Shown: positions 45,701 to 53,791 of the stretch, piece after piece
How positions within the stretch are numbered: the first letter of the stretch is position 1
Layout: each line of letters opens with the position of its first letter
DNA from: Curtobacterium caseinilyticum
Lineage (GTDB): Bacteria > Actinomycetota > Actinomycetes > Actinomycetales > Microbacteriaceae
NCBI RefSeq assembly: GCF_030363035.1
Contig: NZ_JAUCMN010000006.1
Coordinates: forward strand, 62,001 to 126,000
Reading direction: 5' to 3'
DNA length: 64,000 nt
Notes under the pieces: model-generated
Told to the model about the DNA's origin: nothing
Database searches by the model: none
What the model saw: the letters and a program-made list of their open reading frames with translations, nothing else
Position numbers and translations under genes: made by a program

Positions 45701-47033
45701 CCGCGACGTTGCCGTCGTTGCGGACCGTGCTCGCGAACGCGACCTGCTCGCCGAGGTCGGCGACGTCGTCGTCGTTCCCGTCGGACAGGACGGCGCGATC
45801 GGTGACGGTCAGGACGTTCTGCTCCGGCCGGAACGTCACGCTGGCAGGCGCCGGGAGCTCGACCCCGACGTGTTCCGTGACGTCGTCGGCGCGGATCGTG
45901 TACGTGCCCGCGTGGTCGGCGACGACGTCGAACGACACCGTGCAGTCGGTGGCACGGTAGGCGAGACTGCCGTTCCGGACGGCGACGGCGTCCGCGCCGC
46001 TCTCCGCGGTCACGTCGGCACCCTGGCACGTGCTCTGCAGCTTCGGGTCCGCGGCGATGTGGAGACCGTCGGGGAGGTCCTCCGCGAAGGACCACCCCGG
46101 CTTCGAGCCACGCTCGGATGTGTTGACGACACGCACGGTCATGCGTGCCGTGTCGCCGATGATCGGGTCGCCCGCGTACGCGTTCGCCAGCGTCGGCGTC
46201 GAGTCGACGACGGTCACACCGTCGATCGCGCCGTCGTTCCCGCTGAAGGCCCCCTGCTGGTTCCGGAGTCGCCACTTCACGGTGTCGCCGCTGAAGAGCA
46301 GTCCGCCGTTCGAGGTGAACCTGCCGGCCCGGTAGGTCTCCCCGCCGTAGGTGTACGTCGCGCCACCCTGCTCGGTGCAGGGGTCGATCGCGTGGTCGGA
46401 CACGCTCCGCTCGGTGGTCCCGTCGATCAACGTGAAGTTCAGCTTCGGGTGAGCGAACCCGGCGCACGCACCGGCGGCAGCGACCACGCCGAAGGAGATG
46501 AACCGCCCCGACGCACCGACGGGCGTCGGCGCAGTCGGTTCGACCTGCACGGCGTTCGCGGGGACGCTGCGGTCCTCGGTCCAGGCGCTCACCGCGTGGT
46601 TCGTCGAGGGGTCCGTGCCACCCGCGCGCCCCAGGACGTAGGCGAGTCCCTGCAGCTGCAGGTTCCGCCCGCACGCCCCCATCGCGCTGCTCCCGACCCT
46701 CGTGATGATGCCGTTGCACTGCGACGGGTCGATCCACGCCGGGTCGGCGGTGTACCGCTCGCCGTTCCGCCCCACGTACTGGCTGAGGAGGATCGGCTGC
46801 GTCGAGAGCCCGTTCTCGAAGTCCTCGGAGAACAGGACGCGCGGATCAGCGCCGAGGACACCGGCTGCAGCTGTCTGCGGGGCGACAGGAGGTGGCGATG
46901 CGTCCGCCCGGGCGCGGTCGGGGTCCAGACCGGCACCGACGAGCAGCGTCGTGGCCACGATGAGCGCGGCGAGCGCGGCGGTCGGACGAGAGGATCCTCT
47001 TCGGACGACCGATACACAGGATGTTTCATGCAC
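42750..47033 (-). CDS. Large sortase-anchored repeat adhesin
   Basis: 1427 residues. A signal peptide (ALAALIVATTLLVGAG) is followed by a non-repeat N-terminal head of about 370 residues with lectin-like beta character, then eight repeats of about 115-120 residues of the DUF11/DUF7507 type (NTGNVTLxDP, CPxGPLAPGASVxC, VTQxDIDAGxVxF). The C-terminus is LAFTG (1384-1388), a hydrophobic helix and RTRRRR, an actinobacterial LAxTG cell-wall sorting signal. Likely a surface stalk or adhesin. Start is GTG 47033; the upstream frame overlaps the divergent reductase gene. Confidence 0.85.
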   Translation of the reverse strand: MHETSCVSVVRRGSSRPTAALAALIVATTLLVGAGLDPDRARADASPPPVAPQTAAAGVLGADPRVLFSEDFENGLSTQPILLSQYVGRNGERYTADPAWIDPSQCNGIITRVGSSAMGACGRNLQLQGLAYVLGRAGGTDPSTNHAVSAWTEDRSVPANAVQVEPTAPTPVGASGRFISFGVVAAAGACAGFAHPKLNFTLIDGTTERSVSDHAIDPCTEQGGATYTYGGETYRAGRFTSNGGLLFSGDTVKWRLRNQQGAFSGNDGAIDGVTVVDSTPTLANAYAGDPIIGDTARMTVRVVNTSERGSKPGWSFAEDLPDGLHIAADPKLQSTCQGADVTAESGADAVAVRNGSLAYRATDCTVSFDVVADHAGTYTIRADDVTEHVGVELPAPASVTFRPEQNVLTVTDRAVLSDGNDDDVADLGEQVAFASTVRNDGNVAVHDLTVTGANGAVTCDSDALAPGATAACTSPSRAVTQADLDTGRIEDTVEADAVSRAGEPVSGTASAAVGTPAPAPTIGATLQTVVDGPPGVGDGIRLRLEVRNTGNVTVHDPTATIDGRPEFRTDCPDGPLAPGASVACDVDGSHTVTQDDVDRGDVAFAATVVAKDARGGDVRASAEAGQPTVAAEPAIGTRVTAALPDDGAPVPGTVATVTVRVTNTGNVTLADPSSAVTRPSGITVTCPPGPLAPGASVACTTAGYALTQQDIDAGAVRFDARSTGTAPDATEVAATDTTTLAVAQEARITTTLTAALAVQDRGPRAGDHVRLTAAVTNAGNVTVRDPEPSGIGASCPDGALAPGAELPCAVEDHVLTQREIDAGTVHFGLHVVATAPDGRSVAADDHADVALAAAPSIVVGATSALAPSEHDVPFAGDEAQLTTTVENTGNVTLHDVAVVVRDRTETGVRCPVADLAPGDAATCDVDRVPLTQAEIDAGTVHFDLDGSGTAPSSTEVTATAPTDLVLPRATAITASATATLDEVEHALPTAGDGVTLHLVVRNTGNTTVRDTSALVVDRPGTTVRCPAEAVAPGDEVVCEVDGYPLTQADVDAGRVDFAFAVTTIGADDRQGTASADAAVAIERRPVLDAELRANLAASDHTVPRPGDRVDLGATLTNVGNVTLREPHAELVEVADGTVDCPTAPLAPRASVTCAIDGHVLTQSEIEEGVVRFALVGTGTAPDDHEATDRDEVRVDLLAANRLDLRMSPVVQAGSGAVRAAGVREVFHLGDVVAVRGTVQNTGNLEVHGLRAADGDPLTCAAATLAPGAETTCEGRFHEVTDADVRAGRVLFRSQAEGRVTRADGTTEQVQGSATTGQTDGHAAAPRSAAPLSAAPLPAAPPSAATGAEVVQGTDSAASLEARPVRVSSQVVRNAVPVEALPSALAFTGSAVFGVALPAAVVLLLGGALLLVRTRRRRDVDAPPVTED

Positions 47034-47118
47034 AGTCCTGTTGTACCGGTTGGGGAGTCGGCTGTCCGCCTGGGTGTTCCTGGGGCGTGCGTTGCGGGAC
47101 CTTTGGTTGCATGAGGTC

Positions 47119-47949
47119 ATGACCGTTCCGAACATCACCCTGAACGACGGCAAGACCATCCCGCAGCTCGGCTTCGGCGTCTTCCAGATCGAGCCCGAGA
47201 ACACCAAGGAAGCAACGCTGACGGCGCTCGAGGTCGGCTACCGCCACATCGACACCGCCGAGATGTACGGCAACGAGAAGGAGGTCGGTGAAGCCATCGA
47301 GGCGTCCGGCATCCCGCGTGAGGAGATCTTCGTCACGTCGAAGCTCAACAACGGCTTCCACGACCCGGCCCTCGCTGCCGAGAACGGCAAGAAGTCGGCC
47401 GACCTGCTCGGCGGCTACACCGACCTCTTCCTCATCCACTGGCCGCTTCCGACCGTGTCGGACTTCGTCCCGACCTGGAAGGCGATGGAGGACCTCTACC
47501 ACGCCGGCACCGCCCGTTCGATCGGCGTGAGCAACTTCCAGGCGCACCACCTCAACCGCCTCGCCGCCGAGACGACGATCACCCCGGCCGTCAACCAGAT
47601 CGAGGTCCACCCGTACCTGGTGCAGGACGAGCTCCGCGCCTACGGCACCGAGCACGGCATCGCGACCGAGGCCTGGTCGCCGATCGCGCAGGGCCTCGTG
47701 CTCGACGACGAGACGATCACGCGCATCGCCGGCGCCACGGGCAAGACCCCGGCGCAGGTCGTCCTCCGCTGGCACATCCAGCGCGGCGACATCGTCTTCC
47801 CGAAGTCGGTCACGCGCTCGCGCGTCGAGGAGAACTTCGCGATCTTCGACTTCGAGCTGTCCGACGACGACATGACGGCGATCACGTCGCTCGACAAGGG
47901 CCACCGCACGGGGCCCGACCCGGACACGTTCGACTACGTCCCGGCCTGA
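47119..47949 (+). CDS. Aldo/keto reductase (2,5-diketo-D-gluconate reductase type)
   Basis: 276 residues. AKR signatures are GYRHIDTAEMYGNEKEVG (catalytic Asp and Tyr), FVTSKL (Lys), LFLIHWP (His), and the cofactor motif VFPKSVTRSRVEENF. It uses NADPH to reduce aldehydes or keto sugars. It is only distantly similar to the reductase at 6756, which belongs to another AKR branch. It diverges from the adhesin gene across an 85-bp gap. Confidence 0.9.
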   Translation: MTVPNITLNDGKTIPQLGFGVFQIEPENTKEATLTALEVGYRHIDTAEMYGNEKEVGEAIEASGIPREEIFVTSKLNNGFHDPALAAENGKKSADLLGGYTDLFLIHWPLPTVSDFVPTWKAMEDLYHAGTARSIGVSNFQAHHLNRLAAETTITPAVNQIEVHPYLVQDELRAYGTEHGIATEAWSPIAQGLVLDDETITRIAGATGKTPAQVVLRWHIQRGDIVFPKSVTRSRVEENFAIFDFELSDDDMTAITSLDKGHRTGPDPDTFDYVPA

Positions 47950-47975
47950 CGGCCGACGGTCGCGCCTCGCGACCA

Positions 47976-48029
47976 CACGACGGACGGGAGGCGCGTGGCT
48001 CCGCAGCCACGGGCCTCCCATCCGTCGTG
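47976..48029. terminator. GGACGGGAGGC-family hairpin between convergent genes
   Basis: CACGACGGACGGGAGGC pairs with GCCTCCCATCCGTCGTG with one mismatch, and inside are CGTGGCT/AGCCACG and a 4-nt loop. It abuts the stop codon of the minus-strand methyltransferase gene and follows the reductase gene by 26 nt. Confidence 0.85.
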
Positions 48030-49175
48030 TCAGGACCGCCGCGAAGCCGTCACGGTGAACTTCGCCGTCCGCACGACCTGCCGCGTCGGGCCGACGAGAC
48101 GCTCGAGCACCGGACGGTAGCGCAGGTGCGAGTTCCAGACGCACCACAGTTCCCCGCCGCTCTGGAGGATCGTGGCCGCGTTCCGGAACATCGCCTCGGC
48201 CGCGTCGGTGCTCACCGTGGTGCCCTCGTGGAACGGCGGGTTGCACAGAACGAGCTTCGTTGAGCCCTCGTCGAGCTCGTCGCCCGCGTCCGACCGGACG
48301 ACGGTCACCCGGTCGGCGACCCCGTTCGCGGCGGCGGTCGCCCACGTGGACGCCACGGCGATCGCCGACACGTCGGTCGCCACCACGCGGATCTCCGGTC
48401 GGCGGCGCGCCAGCGCGGTCGCGATGACACCGTTCCCGCACCCGAGGTCGACGGCGGTCCGCGCCGTCGGCACCGCGCCGTCCACCACGTCGAGGAGGAC
48501 CCGCGTGCCCTGGTCGAGCGACGTGCCGGCGAAGACGCCCCCGTGTGCGACGAGCGTCATCCCGAGCTCGTCCACGTGGACCGAGCGTGGCCACGGGTTC
48601 GTGGCGTCCGCGCGGACCGCGGTCGCGCGCAGCGGGTCCTGCGCGACGAGCAACCGCGACTTCCCCCGGCCTCGCGAGGCCGTCACCTCGCCGAAGTAGC
48701 GACGCAGGACGTCGTTCTGCGACAGGCTCATGTGCTTCGAGACACCGCCGCAGAGCAGGACGACGTCGGGAGCCGCCCATCGGGCGACGGCGCGGGCGGT
48801 CTCGTCGAGGCGGTCGTTGGACTTCGACAGCCGGAGGAGCACGAGACGGACGTCGCGGAACGCCTGCTCGAGCGTCTCGGCGAGCACGAAGCCGCTGCGC
48901 CCGAACGTCCCGGCGTTGGCCTGCAGTGCCCGGACACCGACGAGGGAGTCCTGCACGACCCGGACGCCCGACGCGCCGTGCACGGTCATCGCGCCGAGGG
49001 TCAGCACCCCGTACCGGTCGTCGACGACGGCGACCTCGCCGGGCTGCCGGAGGGCGTCACCGTGCACGTGCGGCGCCTCGTCGAGCAGGAACCGGTCCGT
49101 GCCGTCGATGGCGACGAGGTCGGGCTCCTCGCTGGCCGGGGAGCGCCGGAAGTGGTCGGCGAAGTCGAAGGGCAC
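48030..49175 (-). CDS. RsmC/RlmG-like class I SAM methyltransferase
   Basis: 381 residues in two halves. The C-terminal half has the SAM site (AVDLGCGNGVIATALA) and the catalytic VLCNPPFHEG, an NPPF motif for exocyclic amine methylation of guanine. The N-terminal half is a degenerate methyltransferase domain, as in RsmC and RlmG. It probably makes m2G in rRNA. The GTG at 49175 follows TACCCT (49182-49187) by 6 nt, a leaderless-type start almost the same as that of pyrE. Confidence 0.82.
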   Translation of the reverse strand: MPFDFADHFRRSPASEEPDLVAIDGTDRFLLDEAPHVHGDALRQPGEVAVVDDRYGVLTLGAMTVHGASGVRVVQDSLVGVRALQANAGTFGRSGFVLAETLEQAFRDVRLVLLRLSKSNDRLDETARAVARWAAPDVVLLCGGVSKHMSLSQNDVLRRYFGEVTASRGRGKSRLLVAQDPLRATAVRADATNPWPRSVHVDELGMTLVAHGGVFAGTSLDQGTRVLLDVVDGAVPTARTAVDLGCGNGVIATALARRRPEIRVVATDVSAIAVASTWATAAANGVADRVTVVRSDAGDELDEGSTKLVLCNPPFHEGTTVSTDAAEAMFRNAATILQSGGELWCVWNSHLRYRPVLERLVGPTRQVVRTAKFTVTASRRS

Positions 49176-49320
49176 CGCCCAAGGGTACCCAGCGACCGTG
49201 GACGTCCCGCTCGCCGGGCAACGACCGCGGTATATCACCGGCGCCGTTGGTATCCCGGGGCTCTACGCTCGGAGGTGTCAGCACGTGGGGTGCGACACGA
49301 TGGACGAGCGGAAGGGACGC

Positions 49321-49977
49321 ATGTTCACTTCGCCAGAGGCCGAGGCACGTCCTCGGCTGCGCGACCAGGCACGGGAACGACTGCGCGCGGAGATCATGAG
49401 CGGCGTGCTCGCCCCCGGCGCCCTCCTCGACGACGAGCAACTCGCCGACCGGCTGCGGTGCTCCCGGACCCCGGTGCGCGAGGCCCTCTCCGATCTCGCC
49501 CACCTGGGGCTGGTCGAGTTCCGACCGAACCGGTACACGCGCGTGACGCTCCCCCGCCGCGAGGAACTCGTCCCGACGCTCCAGGCACTCGGGCTCCTGT
49601 TCGGCGGCGTCGTCCGCTCGACCATCGGCGAGCTGGACGACCGCGAGCGGGCAGCACTGTTCCGTCGCATCGGCCTCGTCCTGGACTGCATGGCGATGCC
49701 GACGTGGCAGTGGGGCGCCGATGCCGTGACGCCCGTCTACCGGTCGTTCATCTCGGCCTGCAGCAACCCGCTCCTCACCTCGACCCTGAGCAGTGCCCTC
49801 GACGGGCTCACGTTCCGGCTGCGCCACGACGACGTGCGGGCGGCCCTGCCGTGGGAGCACATCCGCAACGGCCTGGTGGCGCTCCGCGTGGCGGTCGACT
49901 GCCGTGACGGCCGCCTGGCGGAGCGTGCGTCGTGCACGATCCACCTGCTCCCGGACCCCGACCGGGCGAGGACCTGA
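49321..49977 (+). CDS. GntR-family transcriptional regulator
   Basis: 218 residues. The N-terminal winged helix (about 12-75: LRAEIMSGVLAPGALLDDEQLADRLRCSRTPVREALSDLAHLGLVEF) is clearly of the FadR subgroup, followed by an all-helical ligand domain. The ATG at 49321 has GGAAGGGA at good spacing; ATG 49300 is the alternative. TACGCT at 49264 may be its -10. The target is unknown, but a tiny Cys-rich ORF follows in the same transcript. Confidence 0.85.
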   Translation: MFTSPEAEARPRLRDQARERLRAEIMSGVLAPGALLDDEQLADRLRCSRTPVREALSDLAHLGLVEFRPNRYTRVTLPRREELVPTLQALGLLFGGVVRSTIGELDDRERAALFRRIGLVLDCMAMPTWQWGADAVTPVYRSFISACSNPLLTSTLSSALDGLTFRLRHDDVRAALPWEHIRNGLVALRVAVDCRDGRLAERASCTIHLLPDPDRART

Positions 49978-49978
49978 C

Positions 49979-50128
49979 GTGTGCAGCGCCTGTGTCCGCC
50001 GGGTGATCGCCGAGGTGCGTGCGCAGCGGCCGACGACCTGCCCGCCTGCCGGGGAGCGTCCGTGGCCGAGGCGCTGCGCGGCGGTCGACGCCACACTGCG
50101 CGAGGTCTTCGACCCGCCGGAACACTGA
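49979..50128 (+). CDS. Tiny cysteine-containing ORF coupled to the GntR gene
   Basis: 49 residues from GTG 49979, 1 nt after the GntR stop. It has CxxC (VCSACVRR) and two more Cys, and its codon third positions are nearly all G or C as in real genes here. No known family recognised. A terminator hairpin follows at 50175. A zinc-binding or redox peptide is possible; the evidence is composition and position only. Confidence 0.45.
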   Translation: MCSACVRRVIAEVRAQRPTTCPPAGERPWPRRCAAVDATLREVFDPPEH

Positions 50129-50174
50129 GCGATCCGCTGCGGCCGGTCGGTCCGCGACCTCCGCACCGACAGGA

Positions 50175-50211
50175 GGACGGCCGCGGCCACACGAGGTGGC
50201 CGCGGCCGTCC
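50175..50211. terminator. Bidirectional terminator hairpin
   Basis: Perfect 16-bp arms GGACGGCCGCGGCCAC/GTGGCCGCGGCCGTCC with a 5-nt loop. It lies between the GntR unit (plus) and the secreted Ig-like gene (minus). Confidence 0.85.
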
Positions 50212-50227
50212 CGCTCAGCGCGCCCGG

Positions 50228-52159
50228 TTACCCGGCACGGAGCTGCAGGGAGGCCGTCGTCGTGTTCGCCCCCTTCGACACCGCGGTGGCGACGAGGACC
50301 TGGTCGCGGTGCTCGAGCGCCGGCGTGGTGATCGCCCACCGCCCGTCCGCCCCGACGGTCACGGAGCCGTACCCGTCCACGGGGCCGTTCTCATCGCCGA
50401 GACGGACCACGACTCCCGGCTCCGCGCGCCCGGACACCCGGACGGTGTCCCAGATCGGCGTGATCTCGAAGCCGTTCCCGGGCGACAGGATGCGGACCGC
50501 GGTCCCGTAGTCGATCGACAACGGCACCGAGTCGGCGTCGGCCTGTCGGACGACCTGCACCGCCGTCACGCGCACCGTGCCACCTCGACCGGGGGCGGCC
50601 AAGGTGACCGACCAGGTCCCGTCGGGGCCGACCGTGGTGCTCCGCAGGACGGTGGTGCCGTCCCGGACCTCGACCGTCGCACCCGCCTGCCCACGCCCGG
50701 ACACCACCACGGGGGCGGTGACGTCGTCGGGGAACGCCGCCTGCGCGGTGAACGCGGCGATGGAGAGGACGACCTCAACGTCCGTCATGGCAATCTGCGC
50801 ACCACCGGCACCGCGGGCGACGACGTGCACCGTCGTCGTGCCGAGCGGGAGTCCGTCCGCGGTGATCGACCAGGTGCCGTCGCCGGCGAGCTGCGCGGTC
50901 CTCGTGACGTCGCTCCCGTTCCGGGTCCACGTGACGTCGACCCGCGACGTCCCCGCAGGGGTCGCTCCGTCGAGGCGAGCGGTCCCCTGCAGCGGATCGG
51001 TGGTGACGACGCGGGCGGTGAGCGGGTCGCCGACCACCGTGGTCGTCGTCACGGCGACCGTGTCGAACGTCGCCCCGGGGAAGGAACCGGCGAGCGCCCC
51101 GCGGAGTTCTCCGGAGGTCGTCGTGGCGCCCGCCAGGGTGACGACGCCGATCGCGAAGCGGAACTGCTGCCCCTTCGCGACGGCCCAGTTGCGGTTCGCC
51201 AGCGTGTAGGAGTACGTCGTCCCGTCGGCGGACCGGACGCCGTCGACGAGCGAGTCCCCGCCGAAGTCCCGCCACGTCGACCCGTCCAGGTACTGTCCCC
51301 GGATCCGGTCCTGGCCGGTCGCGAACGTCGTTCCTGCGGGAGCGGTGAAGCGCAGCGTCCCCGAGGGGGTCGAGAACGCCGACTGCGCCGTGTAGCCCAC
51401 GTTCACCGAGGTCGTCTCGCCGCGTCGCAGTTCGGCTGACCCGGCGTTCCCGACGATCTGGCCGGAGGTCGGCCCGATCTCCACCACGACCGAGGCCTGG
51501 TCCCGGTACCGGCCGTCGACCCACTGCTCGAAGACGAGGGTGTTCCGGCCCACCGCCAGGCCCGTCACGGTCGTGCTCCAGGTGCCGGTGGCCGCGTCGG
51601 AGGCGGTGGCGACCTGCCGACCGTTCCGCTTGATCACCGCCTTCCCCGTGGCGGTGCCGGTGACGACCGCCGACCGGGCGCCGTCGTTCTTGCTCTGCAC
51701 CTCCGCGGTGATCGACCGTTGCGGGTAGGGGCGGGTGACCGGTGCCGAGGTGACCGTCGCCGAGTTCCTGCAGTCGAAGATCGAGCAGGCGTACGTCCAG
51801 TACTGCGGCGTCCGCGTCTCGCCGTACTCCCAGGAGAACGCGAACTCCGCCGTGGAGGTTCCGCCGTCCCAGTGGTAGTTGCTGGTGCTGTCGTCGCCGA
51901 CGTTACCGACGTGGATCTGGCAGGTGTACTCGATGAGCCCGCAGCGGGGGTTCCCGGTCACCCGGTACGTCTTGTCGTCGATCGGCGTGAGGCTCACCCC
52001 TGTCGGCGTGTTCGCCACCGTGCGTTGCGACACCGCGCGCTGCGACACCGCCGGTTCCGTCGCCGTCACTGCACTCGCCGGCGTCGTGGGAGCCGTCAGC
52101 CCCATCACCGCGAGGACGAGTACGCCGGTCAGCGCGACCAGCGTCCGTGATCGTTCCAT
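50228..52159 (-). CDS. Secreted multidomain Ig-like surface protein
   Basis: 643 residues. A signal peptide (TLVALTGVLVLAVMGL, cleavage ASA) precedes a Cys-containing N-terminal domain (CGLIEYTCQIHVG, four Cys) and several beta-sandwich modules. The last modules (VVVSGRGQAGATVEVRDG, LSIDYGTAVRILSPGNGFEI) closely resemble those in the 832-residue protein at 56.6 kb. There is no sortase motif or membrane anchor, so it is released or held by protein contacts. AGGAGGAG precedes the ATG at 52159. Function unknown; a matrix or adhesion role is inferred. Confidence 0.75.
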   Translation of the reverse strand: MERSRTLVALTGVLVLAVMGLTAPTTPASAVTATEPAVSQRAVSQRTVANTPTGVSLTPIDDKTYRVTGNPRCGLIEYTCQIHVGNVGDDSTSNYHWDGGTSTAEFAFSWEYGETRTPQYWTYACSIFDCRNSATVTSAPVTRPYPQRSITAEVQSKNDGARSAVVTGTATGKAVIKRNGRQVATASDAATGTWSTTVTGLAVGRNTLVFEQWVDGRYRDQASVVVEIGPTSGQIVGNAGSAELRRGETTSVNVGYTAQSAFSTPSGTLRFTAPAGTTFATGQDRIRGQYLDGSTWRDFGGDSLVDGVRSADGTTYSYTLANRNWAVAKGQQFRFAIGVVTLAGATTTSGELRGALAGSFPGATFDTVAVTTTTVVGDPLTARVVTTDPLQGTARLDGATPAGTSRVDVTWTRNGSDVTRTAQLAGDGTWSITADGLPLGTTTVHVVARGAGGAQIAMTDVEVVLSIAAFTAQAAFPDDVTAPVVVSGRGQAGATVEVRDGTTVLRSTTVGPDGTWSVTLAAPGRGGTVRVTAVQVVRQADADSVPLSIDYGTAVRILSPGNGFEITPIWDTVRVSGRAEPGVVVRLGDENGPVDGYGSVTVGADGRWAITTPALEHRDQVLVATAVSKGANTTTASLQLRAG

Positions 52160-52236
52160 GTCTCCTCCTGATTCGTGGTCCGGATGAACCATGAACCAGT
52201 CAACCGGAGGCTGGTATCCAATGTTTCAGTCCGCCG

Positions 52237-52656
52237 TCACCGCTGCGGCCGGTACAGCACCACCGCGGTGTTCCGCTGCGGCCGCATGCCGGCACGGAGC
52301 GGCACGGCCCCACCGGTGGTGGTCGCCGCGAAGACGCGGGCGCCGGGCCGGGCGATCAGCTGGTCCGCGAGGGCACGCTCGAGCTCCCGCACACGGTCGC
52401 GCAGCACGCGGTTCTCGTTCTCGAGGTCGAGGACCCGTCGGATCCCCTCCAGCGACACCCCCTCGGACCCGAGGCGCGCGATCTCCCGCAGCTGCGCGAC
52501 GTCGCGCATGGAGTACCGCCGTGAGCCGCCGCGGGTGCGGCCCGGCACGACCAGGCCGAGCCGGTCGTACTGCCGCAGCGTCTGCGGGTGCATCTCCGCG
52601 AGCTCCGCCGCCACCGCGATCGCGAAGACGGGCGAGTTCTCGTCCATGTCGGTCAT
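52237..52656 (-). CDS. hspR: Heat-shock repressor HspR (MerR family)
   Basis: 139 residues. The MerR-type helix-turn-helix VAAELAEMHPQTLRQYDRLGLVVPGRTRGGSRRYSMRDV is characteristic of HspR, then a coiled-coil helix (DLENENRVLRDRVRELERAL). HspR binds HAIR boxes together with DnaK as corepressor. It is the last gene of dnaK-grpE-dnaJ-hspR, separated from dnaJ by a 107-bp gap with a hairpin. AGGAA precedes the ATG. Targets here are the boxes at 34298 and 56373. Confidence 0.93.
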   Translation of the reverse strand: MTDMDENSPVFAIAVAAELAEMHPQTLRQYDRLGLVVPGRTRGGSRRYSMRDVAQLREIARLGSEGVSLEGIRRVLDLENENRVLRDRVRELERALADQLIARPGARVFAATTTGGAVPLRAGMRPQRNTAVVLYRPQR

Positions 52657-52691
52657 GGCTGGTTCCTTTCCGTCGTTCGCTGCGTGCAGAA

Positions 52692-52748
52692 CCAGCCTGG
52701 AGGCTCGGCGAGCGTCCGTCAGGAAGCCGCGCCGAGCCTCCAGGCTGG
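52692..52748 (-). terminator. GGAGGC-core hairpin between dnaJ and hspR
   Basis: Perfect 19-bp arms (CCAGCCTGGAGGCTCGGCG and its complement) with a 19-nt loop. Although the two genes belong together, this stem stands between them, so it may attenuate or process the message and lower HspR synthesis relative to the chaperones. Confidence 0.75.
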
Positions 52749-52763
52749 CTGGTGCGAGCAGCG

Positions 52764-53768
52764 CTAGCTGCGCGCCTTTGCGAGGAGGTCCTCGCGGGGA
52801 TCCTCGTCGGGGAGGGCCGCGCGGAGGGCCTCGACGGCTTCGCGCTGCTTGTCCGACAGGTGCGACGGCACCGCGACCTGGACCGTCGCGAGCAGGTCGC
52901 CCGTGCCGTTCTTCGTCGTGACACCGCGGCCCTTGACGCGCAGGACGCGACCCGACGGCGTGCCGGGGGCGACCTTGAGCTTCACCGGGTCACCACCGAG
53001 GGTGGGGACCTGGATCGTCGCGCCGAGCGCCGCCTCGACGAACGTCACGGGGACGTCCACACGGAGGTGCTGCCCGTCGCGTTCGAACACGGGGTGCTTG
53101 CGGACGCTGACGGTGACCACGAGGTCGCCAGCCTCGCCGCCGTCCGCGCTCGGCTCGCCGCGGCCGCGCAGACGGATCTTCTGCCCGTCGGCGGCCCCCG
53201 CGGGGATGCGGACGTTCACCGGACGCCCGTTGCCCTGCGAGAGCTTGACGGTGTCGCCGGCGATCGCGGTGGCGAAGTCGAGGGTCGTCGACGCCGTGAC
53301 GTCGCGGCCCTTGGTCGGACCACCGAAGCCGCGGAAACCGCCGGACGACTGTCCGAACCCACCGCCGCCGCCGAACATGCCGCCGAGGATGTCCTCGAAG
53401 CCGCCGGCGCCGCCACGGGCACCGCCCTGGCCGAAGCGCACGCGCTGCCCGCCCTGCTGGCCGAACATCCCGCCGAAGACGTCCTCGAAGCCGCCGCCCT
53501 GGCCCGGGCCACCCGCGGTGAAGCGGGCGCCGGAGCCCATGGCGCGGACCTGGTCGTACTCGGCGCGCTGCTCCTTGTCGGAGAGCACCGAGTAGGCCTC
53601 GCTGATCTCCTTGAAGCGGGACTCGGCGGCAGCGTCACCCGGATTGGAGTCCGGGTGGTACTGCCGGGCGAGCTTCCGGTAGGTCTTCTTCAGCTCAGCG
53701 TCGCTCGCCGTCTTGTCGACGCCGAGGACCTTGTAGAAGTCCTTGTCGAACCAGTCCTGACTGGCCAT
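52764..53768 (-). CDS. dnaJ: DnaJ-type co-chaperone without zinc finger
   Basis: 334 residues. The J domain (1-75) has the essential HPD in ARQYHPDSN. A Gly/Phe-rich region (about 80-150) follows, then two beta-barrel client domains (about 155-300). The CxxCxGxG zinc repeats of classical DnaJ are absent, so it is of the CbpA/DnaJ2 type. It delivers substrates to DnaK and stimulates its ATPase. GGAGGAGG precedes the ATG. It lies 23 nt after grpE in the heat-shock operon. Confidence 0.92.
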   Translation of the reverse strand: MASQDWFDKDFYKVLGVDKTASDAELKKTYRKLARQYHPDSNPGDAAAESRFKEISEAYSVLSDKEQRAEYDQVRAMGSGARFTAGGPGQGGGFEDVFGGMFGQQGGQRVRFGQGGARGGAGGFEDILGGMFGGGGGFGQSSGGFRGFGGPTKGRDVTASTTLDFATAIAGDTVKLSQGNGRPVNVRIPAGAADGQKIRLRGRGEPSADGGEAGDLVVTVSVRKHPVFERDGQHLRVDVPVTFVEAALGATIQVPTLGGDPVKLKVAPGTPSGRVLRVKGRGVTTKNGTGDLLATVQVAVPSHLSDKQREAVEALRAALPDEDPREDLLAKARS

Positions 53769-53791
53769 GAATCCCTACCTCCTCCCGGATG

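Noticed and set aside
43071-45960. Long plus-strand frames of 713-847 codons
   Set aside because: Mirror images of the repetitive adhesin gene; they have no domain, signal or ribosome site.
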